64,000 bases of DNA from an uncultured Lachnospiraceae bacterium (GCA_937891165.1 CALAEX010000129.1:1-64000); one strand, 5' to 3'; positions 53,079-62,804 are shown, counted from the first letter of the stretch. Notes: generated by a model from the letters alone, not told the origin. Made by a program: numbers and translations.

Positions 53079-53870
53079 TTAAATAGCAAGGGTTTGTGAA
53101 ACCGATGCTCTTGTCACCATGGTATACAAAACCTTTCTTCTAAAGTCTTCGGCTCCATAAAGTTCAGCCAAGGATACTACATTTTCCCATTGAGAACCTT
53201 GTGAAGCATATACAGTAATTGCATAACCAAAGTCGAAAGTTTCCATACCAAAACTCATCGATTTTTGTAAGTCGTTTTTCTCTAATCGCATCAAATGTTT
53301 GTAATCTACTGACAAATCCCTAAATGCTTTATTTGTAAAATCTGGACGAAAATCAATTTCAATACTTTTACCATTAAAAGATTCACGATTCACATATTCA
53401 ATAAATCCTGTAGTTCCATTAGTTAAGTACAAATGGTCACCAATATACTTATTCCAGTTATTCTTTTTGCAAATAACTTTTTCTCCAACATAAGGTAAAT
53501 CTAATCTAGGAAATTTTAAAAAATTTTCTCTAAATAAATCATTGATTTCTGTTTTCAATTTATTCGTTACCGTAAGAACGATATCTGCATTTTGAAGTTG
53601 ATATGGTGTCAAATCTTTTCTTTTAATGATAGCAGATTTACCATACACCCCAGGTTTCAAATCATATCCCCCAAGGATTCTATGAGCAATGTAAACGATA
53701 GGGTCATCTTCTTTTTGTCTCATCAGTTTTCTCAAAACTACATTTGGTTCTGTTAAAAAAGCAGGTTTTCCAAATACAGGTGGTAACTGATTCAAATCCC
53801 CAAGAACAAAAATAGGAAGACCGAAAGATTTTATATCTTCTGCCATTTTAGGTTCTATCATTGTACCTTC
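53079..53870 (-). CDS. RecD/Dda-like SF1 helicase, exon 2
   Basis: 264 codons from GAA at 53870: EGTMIEPKMAED completes Walker B (ICID|E), then motif III VLGDLNQLPPVFG, and the C-terminal motifs ITVYASQGSQWENVV and VTRAS. The ATG at 53861 often taken as start is internal. Joined to exon 1 it gives a 393-residue SF1B helicase like T4 Dda or the RecD core, acting in replication or recombination. Confidence 0.88.
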   Translation of the reverse strand, partial: EGTMIEPKMAEDIKSFGLPIFVLGDLNQLPPVFGKPAFLTEPNVVLRKLMRQKEDDPIVYIAHRILGGYDLKPGVYGKSAIIKRKDLTPYQLQNADIVLTVTNKLKTEINDLFRENFLKFPRLDLPYVGEKVICKKNNWNKYIGDHLYLTNGTTGFIEYVNRESFNGKSIEIDFRPDFTNKAFRDLSVDYKHLMRLEKNDLQKSMSFGMETFDFGYAITVYASQGSQWENVVSLAELYGAEDFRRKVLYTMVTRASVSQTLAI

Positions 53871-53936
53871 CTATTGTGTTAATCATCGTTAAAATAACTT
53901 CAGATTATATACATGCACAATAACATGCAAAACATA

Positions 53937-55307
53937 TTACAACTCAAATATATGATTATAACAGTTCTGTGCTGCATTAATATCCCTATTTACTTTATGT
54001 TTTGTTCCATAACCACATGATTCACATTTAAAATCTCTTTGTTTTAGTGACAAATGTGGATTTATAAATCCACATATAGAACAAGTTTTTGTAGTATTTT
54101 CTGGAGCTTTAATATAATTTGTTTTATATATCCAACATGCATCTATTATTGCTTCATTGGTAGAATACATTGAATGAAACATATTTATGTATCTTATATA
54201 TTTAGATACTTTCGTACCCAAAATAGAATACGTGTTGGTTTCTAGTTGTTTAAATCTATCAACACATATTGTCTTATATCTTGTTGCTATAGATTTAGCA
54301 ACATGTCTTCTCCAGTTAAGTTTTATATTTGTAATCTTTCTCCAAGCAATTCTAAACTTCTTCTGAACCTTACTATAGTTTTTGCTGTAAGGATTTCGTC
54401 CAGCTTTCTTATTAGCCAAGTATTTTCTATCCATTATGTGTTGAAGTCTTTTTGTTCTTCTTTCCAAATAATGGATTCTGTTCTTAGTTTTTTGGTCCAT
54501 TTCACAAATATAAGTCTTACCACTGCTATCCACAATGCAGATAGGATTATGAATACCAGTATCTATTCCTGCAGCTTTTAATCGTTTGTAACTTTCGTTT
54601 TTAGTCTCGTAGATTAATCTTGCTTCTACGGAAATACAAATATAAAATTTACCCAAATCATGTATGAAAGATACTTCTTTAATATCTAAGTCATTAAACA
54701 TGAATTTGTTCTTTGTATCAAAATAATAAATTAAACCATCATCAAATAATTCACCTGTACGAATTAGATCTTCTTTTAGATGAATAATTCTATGTTCGTT
54801 TCTGTTTACACGGAATGATATTTTATCTGTTGATAGAATATTGAATCTTGAATTAATCGTAACTTTTCTTATGTCACGTTTTGATGTGACTATGGATTTT
54901 GTGTGTACTTTAAAAGATGAATAAAATTTATCAAATTTTCTAAATTTTGGACATCCACCACGTACTTTAGCGACACGAATAGCATATACTAAATCTTTTG
55001 CAACTTGTTCAGATATACCAACGCAAGTTGTAGTATGGTCATGACGACCATATTCATTTTTATAAAAATATTCACCTTTAAATTTACTTGATTTAAAACA
55101 AATTCCATTATTACGACATCTTCTGTATTCTTCAACAAAATCATTCCAAACTTTTCTACGATAGTTACTATTATTAAAGATAAATTTTTTAACATCCCAT
55201 CCATCTTCAATATTTTCTTGATTAGTTTTAGTTACATTTATAGATCGTTTAATCATAATCATCTTTTTAGGACATTTTTCATATTTTCTAAGTTTCCTAG
55301 GTTTCAT
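53937..55307 (-). CDS. tnpB: TnpB of the IStron, RuvC-II Glu replaced by Asp
   Basis: 456 residues. RuvC-I Asp249 (AGIDTGIHN), RuvC-III Asp442 (NRDINAAQN), zinc ribbon Cys409/412/428/431. The middle catalytic position, usually Glu in (I/V)xxEDL, is Asp350 in TICVDRFKQ. It is only distantly similar to the IS607 TnpB of this window, so the elements arrived independently. AAGGAGGTG precedes the ATG. The guide RNA would come from the 3' end of the element, overlapping the intron's 3' splice region. Confidence 0.85.
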   Translation of the reverse strand: MKPRKLRKYEKCPKKMIMIKRSINVTKTNQENIEDGWDVKKFIFNNSNYRRKVWNDFVEEYRRCRNNGICFKSSKFKGEYFYKNEYGRHDHTTTCVGISEQVAKDLVYAIRVAKVRGGCPKFRKFDKFYSSFKVHTKSIVTSKRDIRKVTINSRFNILSTDKISFRVNRNEHRIIHLKEDLIRTGELFDDGLIYYFDTKNKFMFNDLDIKEVSFIHDLGKFYICISVEARLIYETKNESYKRLKAAGIDTGIHNPICIVDSSGKTYICEMDQKTKNRIHYLERRTKRLQHIMDRKYLANKKAGRNPYSKNYSKVQKKFRIAWRKITNIKLNWRRHVAKSIATRYKTICVDRFKQLETNTYSILGTKVSKYIRYINMFHSMYSTNEAIIDACWIYKTNYIKAPENTTKTCSICGFINPHLSLKQRDFKCESCGYGTKHKVNRDINAAQNCYNHIFEL

Positions 55308-55333
55308 TTATTTCACCTCCTTCCCATAATCAC

Positions 55334-55345
55334 TAAAATAATATA
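55334..55345 (-). promoter_or_regulatory. Promoter-like motif TATATTATTTTA inside the IStron
   Basis: Exact match 27 bp before the tnpB start; would give tnpB its own phage-type transcript. Confidence 0.4.
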
Positions 55346-55700
55346 TGATTGAAGTCAAAAAGTGAAATTCGTTATTTTAACAATTTACTCTCCCATGTCT
55401 CCATAGGTTACAGACTATATTTTCAAGTATATAAAATACTTGCAGCCTCTTTCGAATGATAAGAGATTTTATATCATCCTACTCTACTAAGTCTTAATTA
55501 AAAGCTTTTCGATAGTCGTTGAACGTTACTCTATTTAAAGAGTCTTCGCTGCGCCGATTGTCTCATTTATCTAATCTTTTTACCATACCTTTGGATATTA
55601 CCCATTGCCATCATAATATTTCTATTATAGTTTGGTAATTAGATACTTCGAGATTTCCCCGCAATTAAGGCTGTTTTTTATCGACTAATAACACTTTTTA
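55346..55700 (-). ncRNA. Group I intron catalytic core of the IStron
   Basis: 355 nt without ORF holding P1, the P3/P7 words and AGTAGAGTAGGATGAT. The core closely resembles nrdD intron 2 (shared TTCAACGACTATCGAAA), so one intron lineage may have spread to both genes. Confidence 0.8.
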
Positions 55701-56090
55701 ATCGATACAGATAGCTTTATACTTCTTTTTTAGTCTCTCTTTCTTACGAAATACATTCTTAGTTTTTACTTTACCACTAGGTAAAAGAATAGCTCGTCCA
55801 TCCTCATCCCTATCAATTTCTTTTACAACTTCATAGAATGCAGAATGACAAGTTTTTGCAGGAAGACCATTTCTTGCAAGTTGAGTTGCTGCTTTTCCTG
55901 TATAAGCAACAAATAAAACTTCCTCTACAGGATTTAATCCTAAATCCATTAATATATATTTTATAGTAGTGGTTTTACCAGTTCCAGCAGCTCCAGATAT
56001 TTCAAATATTTGACCCGAGGAAGATGAATGCCACCATTTATTAGCTTCATAAGATGCGAAAATCTGGTCTGAATTTAATTCAATACCCAT
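55701..56090 (-). CDS. RecD/Dda-like SF1 helicase, exon 1
   Basis: 130 codons: Walker A SGAAGTGKTTT (about 32-42), motif Ia VAYTGKAATQL, and a Lys-rich stretch to KAICID, the start of Walker B. The splice falls between the Asp and Glu of the catalytic DE pair. GAGGTGA precedes the ATG at 56090. Confidence 0.88.
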
Positions 56091-56298
56091 TTATAAATCA
56101 CCTCATATTTATATATTTACTTAACGAAATGTCGGGTAATTTATTTTATAAATATTATATTAACAAAAAATTAAGCAAAAAAATTGCTATAAATATTCCA
56201 GATATATAATTCATAGATCCGTCAAAAAATGATCTGTATTTATCTGTCAAGGTGTATGAAATGCAGTATTGGGTTATCACACCTCTCTTTTTATATTT

Positions 56299-56334
56299 AC
56301 TACAGGTATGAGTTTTAAAACTCATACCTGTAGT
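56299..56334. terminator. Hairpin terminator
   Basis: 18-bp palindrome ACTACAGGTATGAGTTTT and complement, beyond the 50-codon membrane-peptide gene. Confidence 0.8.
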
Positions 56335-56367
56335 TTTTAGTTATAATACATCCATATCATGTTCTAT

Positions 56368-56520
56368 CTATTGTCTTATCATTTCTTCATATAATGCGAG
56401 TTGTAATGATATCATTCTTTTAGAATTCTTTAATATGACAATTAATAAACATATTGAGATGCCTGTAATAAATAATAATATAAGTAAAATTCCAAATATC
56501 CAAAATGGTATAATGTTCAT
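56368..56520 (-). CDS. Small single-pass membrane protein (50 aa)
   Basis: AGGAGAA upstream of the ATG at 56520, which directly follows the stop of the PARG-like gene. Residues about 4-29 are one hydrophobic helix (FWIFGILLILLFITGISICL), the rest an amphipathic tail. Holin or membrane-depolarising peptide are possible; no evidence decides. Co-transcribed with the PARG-like gene. Confidence 0.7.
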   Translation of the reverse strand: MNIIPFWIFGILLILLFITGISICLLIVILKNSKRMISLQLALYEEMIRQ

Positions 56521-56521
56521 A

Positions 56522-57376
56522 TTAAAATTCTCCTATTTGTAAATTAGTTCCCGGTTTCAACTCATCAAGAAGTGCTTCAAATCCATCTGTGAAAAATTTA
56601 TTTGAAATTATATTTCTGAAAATTTCAAAATGTTTGTCGTCAGGAACAGCAAATACCAAAATATTTCCAAAATAATTTTGACCTATTTCGGCAAATTGAT
56701 TTGCTGTTACATAAGGGTCATTCTGAAATACTCCGCATCCATAAGCCCCAAGAATCAAAATATCAATCTTTTTATCTACAGCAATTTCATAAATAATTTT
56801 AATTCTTTCAGCCATAGTAGCTTCAATCACATCTTCACTTATTCCATGCTTTCTAGCAGCCCCCGCATTTGGTGCAGCTATAGTAATAACATCAGCCATC
56901 CGTTGTTTTCCTTTACTATTAGTAAACATGATATCTGGTGTATAAAGACATCTGTTTTTATACAAAGCTTTGTTTTTATGTTCTCTATTATATGCATAGA
57001 ATGTGTCATTAAAATGCTCTAGTATTGGATATAATGTACTTTCATGACAAAGATGCTCTTCCTGAGCAGACGACCCTTCCATAAACATTCCTCCTGGATT
57101 TTTATAACTTGCAAAGTTTAAAATAGCAATTCGTTTACCTTTTTTCTTCACTTCAAATAATGCATCTACAGTATTAGACTTTTCAAACTTTACAGCTCGA
57201 GTGAACTTATCTGGTCTAGTAGAACTTCTATCCAGTAGATCTCTACAGGCATCTTCATCATATACCGTAGCATTTTCAATAGAGAAGGCTATTTCTTTAT
57301 CATACTTAAGTGTCACTTCCTTAGTATGTTCAATAGCTTTTAATTTGTTGATTTGTTTGTTTTTAAAATAATCCAT
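56522..57376 (-). CDS. Bacterial-type poly(ADP-ribose) glycohydrolase-like macrodomain protein (TIGR02452 type)
   Basis: 284 residues. ILNFASYKNPGGMFMEGSSA then QEEHLCHES holds the PARG signature (Gly-Gly near 95-96, Gln105-Glu106-Glu107); VITIAAPNAG and ILGAYGCGVFQNDP complete the macrodomain. Such enzymes remove ADP-ribose from proteins or break down ADP-ribose derivatives. In a phage it could undo host ADP-ribosylation defences or belong to NAD salvage. RBS GAGAGGA. Confidence 0.88.
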   Translation of the reverse strand: MDYFKNKQINKLKAIEHTKEVTLKYDKEIAFSIENATVYDEDACRDLLDRSSTRPDKFTRAVKFEKSNTVDALFEVKKKGKRIAILNFASYKNPGGMFMEGSSAQEEHLCHESTLYPILEHFNDTFYAYNREHKNKALYKNRCLYTPDIMFTNSKGKQRMADVITIAAPNAGAARKHGISEDVIEATMAERIKIIYEIAVDKKIDILILGAYGCGVFQNDPYVTANQFAEIGQNYFGNILVFAVPDDKHFEIFRNIISNKFFTDGFEALLDELKPGTNLQIGEF

Positions 57377-57468
57377 GAATTAATCCTCTCTTTCTTTATA
57401 TTTGGTCTTTTTATCGATACATGAAAATAATATACGATTAAATTTTTATAGTTTATCTAGGATAACAA

Positions 57469-57500
57469 AGATGAGAGAAGTCATTTGACTTCTCTCATCT
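57469..57500 (-). terminator. Hairpin terminator
   Basis: 15-bp stem AGATGAGAGAAGTCA / TGACTTCTCTCATCT, at the end of the tail operon 62718-57503. Confidence 0.85.
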
Positions 57501-57502
57501 AT

Positions 57503-57754
57503 TTATACATTCACTTTTCCAAAACATGCTGCATACTCAGCATCTGAAATAACGATATCATTTGTTTCATAAATAGCATATTCGGAAGGAAAAGATTCTG
57601 CAATATTATGTTCATTCAAAAGTCTTGGTGCACCAGCTACATTTTCCCATCTTGTTACAGGAAGGTCAATCTTTTCAACTACACCAACGCCCTCTACTTT
57701 ATTTTTTACATGAATAATTACATCTTTCATTAATGTCGTAATTTTTCTTGCCAT
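57503..57754 (-). CDS. Small tail-operon protein (83 aa)
   Basis: Unknown family; mixed alpha/beta, KDVIIHVKNKVEGVGVVEK. GGGGGAA precedes the ATG. Last gene of the operon, 14 bp after the preceding one; probably a small virion or assembly protein. Confidence 0.6.
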   Translation of the reverse strand: MARKITTLMKDVIIHVKNKVEGVGVVEKIDLPVTRWENVAGAPRLLNEHNIAESFPSEYAIYETNDIVISDAEYAACFGKVNV

Positions 57755-57768
57755 TTCATAATTCCCCC

Positions 57769-57987
57769 TTATACTTTTATTTCACCAGTGAGGTAAATAT
57801 TTACAGGGTTGTTATTACTTGGAACATCGACATTCATATATGATGTTTCCTTAAGTTCATATAAGAACATGTCAGGATTATCATCGAATCCTTCTGGATG
57901 TTCATCTTCAGCCATATCTTTTGTTTTTACAAGACATGGGCAGTTGTCTACATAATAATATTTAGCAGGTTCTAATAATTGTGCCAT
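57769..57987 (-). CDS. Small acidic tail-operon protein (72 aa)
   Basis: YYYVDNCPCLVKTKD and an acidic middle; unknown family. Strong GGAGG RBS. 11 bp after the 419-residue virion gene. Confidence 0.6.
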   Translation of the reverse strand: MAQLLEPAKYYYVDNCPCLVKTKDMAEDEHPEGFDDNPDMFLYELKETSYMNVDVPSNNNPVNIYLTGEIKV

Positions 57988-57998
57988 CTCTAAACCTC

Positions 57999-59258
57999 CT
58001 ATCCAATATATCCATTATTCTTATCGGTAATAAGAAGATTATCTGCATCTGAACTATGAATTGTAAACTTAGCACGTTGTTCTGTTTCAAAGTACAAAGT
58101 TTCTTCAATCTGTTCAAATGTAGTTTCTGTCGGATTAGTAATAACTTCATTTTCACTATTTACATCTCTAATTTCTTCTGCCCATACAGTGTCAATTGGA
58201 AATGCTTCTGGTCTTTCCATTTGAGACTGGAATGCTCTAGCTCCACTAGAAGTTGCTAAATAAACAATCGCTTTATCCAAGAACTCAACATCAACACATT
58301 GGTCAATGATCATATGTTCACAAGTAGGTAGCTGAACAGAGCTAGAAATGAAATAGAATATATCAATAGATTGAAGTACTACTCTATTATCAAGATCCAT
58401 CATTCTAGTTACAATACCATTTACTCCAGAAGCCGCTGTAGGTTCATCAGCTAAGAATCTTTCATATTCTAACTTAGGAGAATAAACTCGTTTAATAGTT
58501 ACTGTGGTATTTGCTACAGTTTCCATTCCAAGTTTATATTCTTCTGGAAAACCTACATAAGAATATTCATTGAAATTAATTGGAATTGTAAAAGATTCCT
58601 TATTTTCCAGAACGTTTCCAACATCGTCCATACCAGTTGTTTTAATCTCACAATCTACTAAGGCATTGCTAGATGTCCATTCGGGACCAAATTTTTTCCA
58701 TTCTGTATACAAATAAGAATCATTGTATTTTGGATTTTCTAATAACCACTCTTCAAAAGTTTTTGTTAAACCATTAAATTCAGAAAATTCTTGTTCTCTA
58801 AACATACCTGAAAGAAAACCACAAATATTTCTGTCACCAAGACGAGTAATTGGTTTAAAATAAAATCCATTAGTATCACCAGAAACTTCAAAGATAAAAT
58901 CTTTGTATTTATAGTCATTTTTTGAAAACTCATGATATTCTTTTAAAATATCTTTTTTGTTTTCATCTGGTTCAAATTCATCTACTAAGAATTTTGTTCC
59001 GAGTAGATAACTTCCTGGATATTCTGGATGAATAAAACCAACAGATGATTGGAACTGAATATTGAATTCTTGAATCGCTTCATATAAAGTATGAGACTTT
59101 TGTCTGAAGCTGATAATCTTTCCATCTCCAGGTCTTTTAAGATATACTTCACCAGTAACCTTATTGGTCATGATTTCTCCAGGAACACTATGTCTATGAT
59201 TATCGACGCTTAGAAATGATGAACCATATCTAACGTCAGCATCAAATGTCTGAGCCAT
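57999..59258 (-). CDS. Putative tail/baseplate protein (419 aa)
   Basis: Beta-rich, MAQTFDADVRYGSSFLSVDN, GEVYLKRPGDGKIISFRQKS. Its start overlaps the end of the 1158-residue gene by 17 bp. The pair looks like neighbouring baseplate-to-fibre connector proteins; no firm family. RBS AAAGGAAG. Confidence 0.5.
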   Translation of the reverse strand: MAQTFDADVRYGSSFLSVDNHRHSVPGEIMTNKVTGEVYLKRPGDGKIISFRQKSHTLYEAIQEFNIQFQSSVGFIHPEYPGSYLLGTKFLVDEFEPDENKKDILKEYHEFSKNDYKYKDFIFEVSGDTNGFYFKPITRLGDRNICGFLSGMFREQEFSEFNGLTKTFEEWLLENPKYNDSYLYTEWKKFGPEWTSSNALVDCEIKTTGMDDVGNVLENKESFTIPINFNEYSYVGFPEEYKLGMETVANTTVTIKRVYSPKLEYERFLADEPTAASGVNGIVTRMMDLDNRVVLQSIDIFYFISSSVQLPTCEHMIIDQCVDVEFLDKAIVYLATSSGARAFQSQMERPEAFPIDTVWAEEIRDVNSENEVITNPTETTFEQIEETLYFETEQRAKFTIHSSDADNLLITDKNNGYIG

Positions 59259-62200
59259 AATTACTTCCTTTCTTTACACCGGATTCTCCCGTTAATAAAA
59301 CTAAAGCTTGTTCTTGTATAGCTTCTTTTGTTTTAATTACCGTATTACCTGTACTTAGTTTTTCTAAATCTACAGAACCAGTTACTTCATTTTCCACCCA
59401 TACATAAGTACCATGAAAACGAACAGTAACGTCAGGATTTAAGAAAATAACAGGTGGTCCTTCTACACCTTCTGCTATAAATACTTTAGAGAAATTAGGA
59501 AAAACTTCGGAGAAGTATTTTTTATTGAACTGTAACTCGTCCGGATTTCCAAGACCAAGTGGCAATAACTCTTCAAAGAAGAAAATTTTCATCTCTTCAA
59601 TCAACCCATCTTCAATTTCATAATAAATAGGTTCTTCTTTTGGTTCATTCGGTTCAATTACAGCTTTTTCATGTTTGATAAGATCAATATACTTATCAAT
59701 AATCAAATCGATTTCTCTTTTAGCAATGAAGTTTTCTTCTACCAAGTCGGATACTAAATAGAAATATGTCTCTCCATCTTTAAATACTTTAGAATATCCA
59801 AAGTATTCGAAATCTCTTTCTTTTTCATAAATATCTAAAAGATATTTTGTTTTCAGACCTCTAAATACAGCTTTATGTGGTCCGAAAGGGAATACGTTTG
59901 GAAGACCAAGACGTCTACCATTTGCATAAATCTCATAATATTCTGGGTCTAATGGTTTATCCAGGTATTCGGATAAATCTAAAATACCATCTGGGTCAAA
60001 CTCAGTAAACTTACATACTACTTGTTTTGCATATGGAGATAATTCAAATAAGTAACTATCTCCTTTCTGATAGAATATTCTGGACTGAATATAGGTTCTT
60101 CCTTCAGAATCAATTAACCTAAAAGCATTCTTTGGAGCAAGTCTTCCATTATAATACATTCTTGCTAAATTAACATCAGGATTCAATTTTAATGGATTCA
60201 GATGGAATCTAGGATAAGTATTTCTATGAACTACTCCAGAATTAATCACCGAAGTTTTATTTACAATAACATCCACTGTACAAGGATAATCCGTATCAAA
60301 CTCTGTAAGCTGAATAGAGAAGTCTGTTACGATTCCATATTTTGTTTTTAATTCATGACGTTCATCATACATTTCATATGGCACTTCATGTCTTACTAAA
60401 CGCTTAGAGTAAAACTCTGGTTTAATCGTTCTTCCATTTAATTTAAGAACGATATCATTCATGGTATATTCCACATTTTTATTTTCTACAATGTGTACTG
60501 TCTGCCAATCTTCTCTATCACTAAACGTAACTTGTGTTACTTGTGGTTCATAATTTGTCCAGTCAAGTTCCATCATAATATAGGAATCTTTATTTACCAT
60601 ATCACATGGAATATAAATAAAATCCATTCCAAGGCTATTTATAACTTCAGCATTTGCACAAAGGATACCATCCACAAATACTTTCATAGCCATATATTCT
60701 TTTCCTGGATTTTTAAATGCAAATACATAACGATCTACCAAATCATCAAATTCAACATAACTACCAAGAGTTACATTTGGTAATAATAATTTGACATCAT
60801 CAATATAAACTTCAGTTTTGAAGTCGTAAGAATTACTATCCGTTACATAATAAGCATTTGGATTATCTGGAGTTGTGATTCTTGCTGCTGATGCAAACAT
60901 ATAGTGAGCATTCACTTTATCTTCTAATCTAGTAGAACGACGAACCCTTCCTTTTAAATTAATCGTATTTGTAAAGAAATGAAATATAGTTTCTTTTCTT
61001 CTTTGATTTTTTACATATTTGGAAAGTGTAGTCCAGTCAGCCTTAACGAACTCCATCATTCTAGCAATTTTGTATTGCCTGGGTATTTTTTCTCCGCTAT
61101 AATCCGAGATAAAATCTGGTGTTCCATACTTATAATCATATGGATTATAGTTAAGTACCTTTTCAAAGATAGCATAAAAAGTATCCAAATACTTACCAAC
61201 CAAGGTAATTAAATTCAAATCATCTCCTGTAAGTAAGTGGTGGGGTTCAATATAAACATCATCATCTACATTACTTTCCGTATAAATATAATTACCATTA
61301 AAGTCTTTTTCTAATTTATCAAGATAACGATTGACGTTGTAATTGTGCTCTCTAAAGTAAATCATATTTACAATTTCAGCAACAGAATACACATCATTAA
61401 ATCTACCTTTCATATAAGACCAATAGAAATCAAGTACTGATGTGTACTTAACTTCTGGAATTTCTTTATAGAAGAAATAAACTGTATATTTGCTCCTCTT
61501 ATCAATCAATGGGTCAATAACCTGATATAGATTTGGATAATAAAGCTTTACTCCAACTTCATATGCAGGTTCATATCTATCTACAGAAGCGCCTTCATAG
61601 ATAGCTTTCATAACAAGCATATTCTTTTCAGGTACTGGCATAGTAAGCATTTCACCTACATTAATTTCTGGAGTAAAGAATCTAGATTCTGACCTTGCTT
61701 CATAAGTTTCATCCGTAATATACTCTCTAATATAAGATGGAATCGTTCCATCTGGTGTAGACTCAAAATTTACTCTATATAAATCTGTAAAGAAGATTAC
61801 AGCAACTTCAAAGTCTCCATTATGTGAATCTACTAAAGAAGTAATTCTTTTATCGAACTTAAATTCTACGTGTCTTCTTCCATTTAAAATCCCTTGTGTT
61901 GCAGGAATTAAATGTGTGGATTTATCACCAACTTTAATACAAATAAAATATAAACCTTTTTTAAGTTCATTCTTTCTTGTATCATACGGAATCTTTTTAG
62001 AGAGTATGGTATCTTTATTTACAATGGTAAATTCAATTCCATTATTTGGTACAAACATCACTGTGAAATCATGAAATCTATGAGCTCCAGTATTTGTATA
62101 AACATGTTTTGCATTCATATGATTCATGATAAGTCTGGTTCCTTTTTCTAAAGGAGTGACCCCAACATCAAATCTTACTTCTCCATCCATAATAACGATA

Positions 62201-62718
62201 GGAATTTCTCTAAAGGTTTTAGAGTCTGTAAGCATTTGCGTTACAGGAATAATTTGTTTATAATATTTCGAAGTCCTGAAAGCTTCTCTGTATTCAGGAC
62301 GAATCATGTCATGTTCAACTTTAGTACATACTCTTCGTTTTTCATCCAAGTATAAATCACCAAATCGAACTTCACCAAATTCAGCTAGAATTCTTTTCAC
62401 TCTAGCGATTTCTTCCAAATCGGGATTTTCAGCTTTTTCAAGTTCCATCAAAATATCACCATACTTCTTAAGACCCATATGAATATCATTATATGTAGTA
62501 TTAAGAAGATATTCTCTAGTTTGATAGTGAAAGCGTTTATAAGTAATGGAATCTCTCTGCGTTCTATATAGAAATGCAAAAGAAGACTCCATAGTTTCTG
62601 TTAACGTTTTTCCGACAGCTTCATCCCGAAAAGAGTTGTTAATTTCTGTTTCTTTTAAAATCTTTTCCAGTGTATCTGGAAGACCTGTAATAGGTTCCCA
62701 ATTTGGTAAAGACTGCAT
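59242..62718 (-). CDS. Large tail/baseplate structural protein (1158 aa)
   Basis: No Cys clusters or enzyme motifs; a helical N-terminus (about 1-130) is followed by many beta domains, with recurring strand patterns such as 'VFVDGILCANAEV', 'YYNGRLAPKNAFRL' and 'IYANGRRLGLPNVF' (the xxNGRxLxxxxFxL form), which look like repeated small beta modules of tail proteins. First gene of the operon, with AGTAGGTG before the ATG. Confidence 0.5.
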   Translation of the reverse strand: MQSLPNWEPITGLPDTLEKILKETEINNSFRDEAVGKTLTETMESSFAFLYRTQRDSITYKRFHYQTREYLLNTTYNDIHMGLKKYGDILMELEKAENPDLEEIARVKRILAEFGEVRFGDLYLDEKRRVCTKVEHDMIRPEYREAFRTSKYYKQIIPVTQMLTDSKTFREIPIVIMDGEVRFDVGVTPLEKGTRLIMNHMNAKHVYTNTGAHRFHDFTVMFVPNNGIEFTIVNKDTILSKKIPYDTRKNELKKGLYFICIKVGDKSTHLIPATQGILNGRRHVEFKFDKRITSLVDSHNGDFEVAVIFFTDLYRVNFESTPDGTIPSYIREYITDETYEARSESRFFTPEINVGEMLTMPVPEKNMLVMKAIYEGASVDRYEPAYEVGVKLYYPNLYQVIDPLIDKRSKYTVYFFYKEIPEVKYTSVLDFYWSYMKGRFNDVYSVAEIVNMIYFREHNYNVNRYLDKLEKDFNGNYIYTESNVDDDVYIEPHHLLTGDDLNLITLVGKYLDTFYAIFEKVLNYNPYDYKYGTPDFISDYSGEKIPRQYKIARMMEFVKADWTTLSKYVKNQRRKETIFHFFTNTINLKGRVRRSTRLEDKVNAHYMFASAARITTPDNPNAYYVTDSNSYDFKTEVYIDDVKLLLPNVTLGSYVEFDDLVDRYVFAFKNPGKEYMAMKVFVDGILCANAEVINSLGMDFIYIPCDMVNKDSYIMMELDWTNYEPQVTQVTFSDREDWQTVHIVENKNVEYTMNDIVLKLNGRTIKPEFYSKRLVRHEVPYEMYDERHELKTKYGIVTDFSIQLTEFDTDYPCTVDVIVNKTSVINSGVVHRNTYPRFHLNPLKLNPDVNLARMYYNGRLAPKNAFRLIDSEGRTYIQSRIFYQKGDSYLFELSPYAKQVVCKFTEFDPDGILDLSEYLDKPLDPEYYEIYANGRRLGLPNVFPFGPHKAVFRGLKTKYLLDIYEKERDFEYFGYSKVFKDGETYFYLVSDLVEENFIAKREIDLIIDKYIDLIKHEKAVIEPNEPKEEPIYYEIEDGLIEEMKIFFFEELLPLGLGNPDELQFNKKYFSEVFPNFSKVFIAEGVEGPPVIFLNPDVTVRFHGTYVWVENEVTGSVDLEKLSTGNTVIKTKEAIQEQALVLLTGESGVKKGSNYGSDI

Positions 62719-62804
62719 ATTAACACCTACTTTCTATACTAGGCTTTCAGTATTAGAATAATGTTTTTAGCCCTATTTTTAGGCAAATAATAATGTTGTA
62801 ACTG

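Larger units (their letters stand above)
53871..55700 (-). mobile_element. IStron: group I intron carrying tnpB, inside the helicase gene (1830 nt)
   Basis: The 5' site follows GAT at 55701 and the 3' end is G at 53871. P1 is perfect: TATCGAT (exon) with GTCGATA (intron), closing on U·G. The 5' ~390 nt hold the catalytic core (GTTCAACGACTATCGAAAAG; AAAATATAGTCTG); the 3' part encodes TnpB. The layout matches the IStron elements known from clostridia, which splice out of RNA and move as DNA. No tnpA is present, so transposition would need one in trans. Confidence 0.85.

Noticed and set aside
57962..58156. 64-codon frame within the 419-residue gene
   Set aside because: Out-of-frame shadow, Leu/Ile-rich and without RBS.
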